From assembly GCA_022360555.1 (NCBI GenBank), contig JAKSCQ010000234.1:1-32389 (forward strand): a stretch of 32,389 nucleotides of DNA. The letters run 5' to 3'. The notes below the pieces were generated by a model. The model searched no databases. It had not been told where the DNA came from and was given only the letters and a program-made list of their open reading frames with translations. Position 1 is the first letter of the stretch. Every line of letters starts with the position of its first letter. Both the position numbers and the translations under genes were made by a program. The DNA comes from Pseudomonadales bacterium (GTDB lineage: Bacteria; Pseudomonadota; Gammaproteobacteria; Pseudomonadales; Alcanivoracaceae). This document shows, in pieces, positions 31,161 to 32,389 of the stretch.

Positions 31161-31626
31161 AATTGACAGTTGATAGTTGACAATTGACAGCTAAAACCTT
31201 CAAACCCGATTATCCGCGAGTTTTGGTGGTTTTGATAATTGCCGTCAATATCTTCAGTAATTCTTTGACGTCAGCCATAACTGACCGGCCCGCCAAAGGC
31301 TCCAGATAACCGGATTCTGTCAGCAGTTCCAGCCAATACTCCGTTTCATTGGCCTCTTTCAGAGCAATCGACAACTTATGCACGAAGTCTGCACGGCTTT
31401 CAGCCTGCTCAGCCTCTCTGACCAAGGCCCCAATTGCTGTACCGCTTCGCAGCAATTGCTTACTTAATATGTATTCCCGCTTTTGCTCTTGCAGATACTG
31501 ATAAACCTTTATCATCCGCAAAGCAAAAACGCGGGATTTCTCCCGCGCTGCATACCTTTTCGTCATCCGTGACTCTACGTATTGTTTGGCGTTTAGCTGT
31601 CAACTATCCACTGTCAACTGTCAACT
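31161..31626. mobile_element. Putative mobile unit: heptamer inverted arms around a four-helix-bundle gene (element I)
   Basis: Arms of 35 bp at 31161-31195 and 31592-31626 are inverted and match at 30 of 35 positions. Each is made of 7-bp units TTGACAG, TTGATAG, TTGACAA (or TGGATAG), and both end inward with GCTAAA. They enclose one gene, on the minus strand like its neighbours, of about 48% GC in a roughly 60% GC setting. The unit sits between glyA and nrdR, with its right arm 6 nt after the glyA stop. No transposase and no clear target duplication are visible. Confidence 0.65.
31210..31566 (-). CDS. Four-helix-bundle protein (S23 / 23S rRNA intervening-sequence family)
   Basis: A 118-residue, highly charged, all-helical protein. 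The pattern KSRVFALRMIKVYQYL, then LSKQLLRSGTAIGALVREAEQAES, then DFVHKLSIALKEANETEYWLELL is that of the S23/IVP family (TIGR02436, PF05635), whose members form pentamers and include proteins coded inside 23S rRNA intervening sequences; Avd of diversity-generating retroelements has the same fold. Helices run at about 8-30, 34-58, 60-85 and 95-114. The function is not established. ATG at 31566 has a weak GAG ribosome binding site. Lower GC than the neighbours and the flanking inverted heptamer arms suggest transfer as part of a mobile unit. Confidence 0.85.
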   Translation of the reverse strand: MTKRYAAREKSRVFALRMIKVYQYLQEQKREYILSKQLLRSGTAIGALVREAEQAESRADFVHKLSIALKEANETEYWLELLTESGYLEPLAGRSVMADVKELLKILTAIIKTTKTRG

Positions 31627-31632
31627 CACCTT

Positions 31633-32389
31633 CTAACGCTCGTAAACGGGAAGGCGTTTACAAATTTCCGCCACCTTCCCTTTCACACTCTCAATCACAG
31701 ACTCATCGCCCATGTTGTCGAGAATGTCGCAGATCCAGCCGGCCAGGGCCGAAGCGTCGGCTTCATTGAAGCCGCGGCGGGTGATGGAGGGGGAGCCGAT
31801 GCGCAGACCGGAGGTGACGAACGGGGAACGCGGATCGTTGGGCACGGCGTTCTTGTTCACGGTGATGTTGGCGCGGCCCAGGGCAGCGTCGGCATCCTTA
31901 CCGGTGATGTCCTGCTTGATCAGGCTGAGCAGGAACAGGTGGTTTTCGGTGCCGTTGGAGACCACGTCGAAACCGCGCTCGATGAACACGCTGGCCATGG
32001 CCTGGGCGTTCTTGACCACCTGCTGCTGGTAGTTCTTGAAGTCGGACTGCATGGCTTCCTTGAAGCAGATCGCCTTGGCGGCAATCACGTGCTCCAGCGG
32101 GCCACCCTGACCACCAGGGAAAACCGCAGAGTTGATCTTCTTCTGAATCTCTTCGTTGGCCTTGCCCATGATCAGACCACCACGGGGGCCGCCCAGGGTC
32201 TTGTGGGTGGTGGAGGTAACCACATCGGCGTAGGGCACCGGGTTGGGGTAGACACCGGCGGCAACCAGACCGGCCACGTGAGCCATATCCACCATCAGGT
32301 AGGCGCCCACCTTGTCGGCGATCTCGCGGAAGCGGGCCCAGTCCATAATCTGGGAGTAGGCGGAGAAACCGGCCACGATCATCTTCGGC
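31633..32389 (-). CDS. glyA: Serine hydroxymethyltransferase (5' part beyond the window)
   Basis: The C-terminal 250 or so residues of a PLP enzyme that interconverts serine and glycine with tetrahydrofolate. The visible part begins [12 protein letters not shown] and includes [13 protein letters not shown], the PLP-lysine motif [30 protein letters not shown] and [12 protein letters not shown], ending LPVYER. The full protein would have about 420 residues, so roughly 40% is missing beyond the right edge. The stop TAG lies 6 nt from the right arm of element I. Confidence 0.95.
   Translation of the reverse strand, partial: PKMIVAGFSAYSQIMDWARFREIADKVGAYLMVDMAHVAGLVAAGVYPNPVPYADVVTSTTHKTLGGPRGGLIMGKANEEIQKKINSAVFPGGQGGPLEHVIAAKAICFKEAMQSDFKNYQQQVVKNAQAMASVFIERGFDVVSNGTENHLFLLSLIKQDITGKDADAALGRANITVNKNAVPNDPRSPFVTSGLRIGSPSITRRGFNEADASALAGWICDILDNMGDESVIESVKGKVAEICKRLPVYER

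Noticed and set aside
127-31626. CRISPR array reading of the repeats
   Set aside because: Units are 7-8 bp, adjacent and degenerate, with no unique spacers of even length and no cas genes.
31161-31626. Classical insertion sequence
   Set aside because: No transposase, no clear target-site duplication, and the arms are tandem 7-bp arrays, not unique terminal sequences; called only as a putative mobile unit.

Overview
The window reads as a piece of chromosome from a free-living, GC-rich (about 60% by eye) Gram-negative gammaproteobacterium. Gene content and protein style fit the marine Oceanospirillales, most like Alcanivorax or a close relative; this is inference from gene order (nrdR, ribD, ribE, ribBX, ribH, nusB, thiL, pgpA; xseB, ispA, dxs), not a database result. 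I see no rRNA, tRNA, CRISPR array or insertion sequence with a transposase.

Region 1 (1-10 kb) is an acetate-switch locus. A NarL-type response regulator (CrbR/ErdR type, 583-1239, +) converges on a six-gene minus-strand run: DUF4212 small subunit, VC_2705-type sodium/solute symporter, a cNMP-CBS-DUF294 nucleotidyltransferase, a DnaQ-type exonuclease, a 72-residue membrane protein, and a 1156-residue hybrid histidine kinase with a transporter-like N-terminus (CrbS/MxtR type). The acetyl-CoA synthetase gene that this system usually controls is not in the window.

Region 2 (10.4-17.4 kb) holds a lipid-anchored MBL-fold hydrolase-like gene that overlaps the 3' end of dusC tail to tail, then a TRAP dicarboxylate-type transporter (dctP, terminator, dctQ, dctM), a TeaD-like universal stress protein and an outer-membrane porin: an uptake route across both membranes.

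Region 3 (17.8-20.9 kb) is xseB-ispA-dxs (exonuclease VII small subunit, farnesyl diphosphate synthase, DXP synthase). Region 4 (21.2-32.4 kb, mostly minus strand) is a membrane diguanylate cyclase followed upstream by pgpA, thiL, nusB, ribH, ribBX, ribE, ribD, and, after an inserted lysR/small-protein/sbtA-like locus, nrdR, a four-helix-bundle gene and glyA (cut by the window end). RibBX lacks the cysteines of GTP cyclohydrolase II, so a separate ribA must lie elsewhere.

The most unusual signal is not a gene family. At least eight intergenic spacers carry short arrays of degenerate 7-bp (sometimes 8-bp) units. The unit sequence differs from family to family (TTGACAG-like, TTAATAG-like, CAAGTTT-like, CACGCAA-like, GTCGGAC-like) but the design is shared: a few units, an inverted array a short distance away, close contact with the neighbouring stop codons, and in several cases a CGCG at the inner edge of the arm. 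One of them (31161-31626) encloses an AT-richer four-helix-bundle (S23/IVP family) gene between 35-bp inverted heptamer arms, so it looks like a small mobile unit; the others may be empty or decayed relatives. Five of the eight lie in gaps of the glyA-to-nusB riboflavin cluster.
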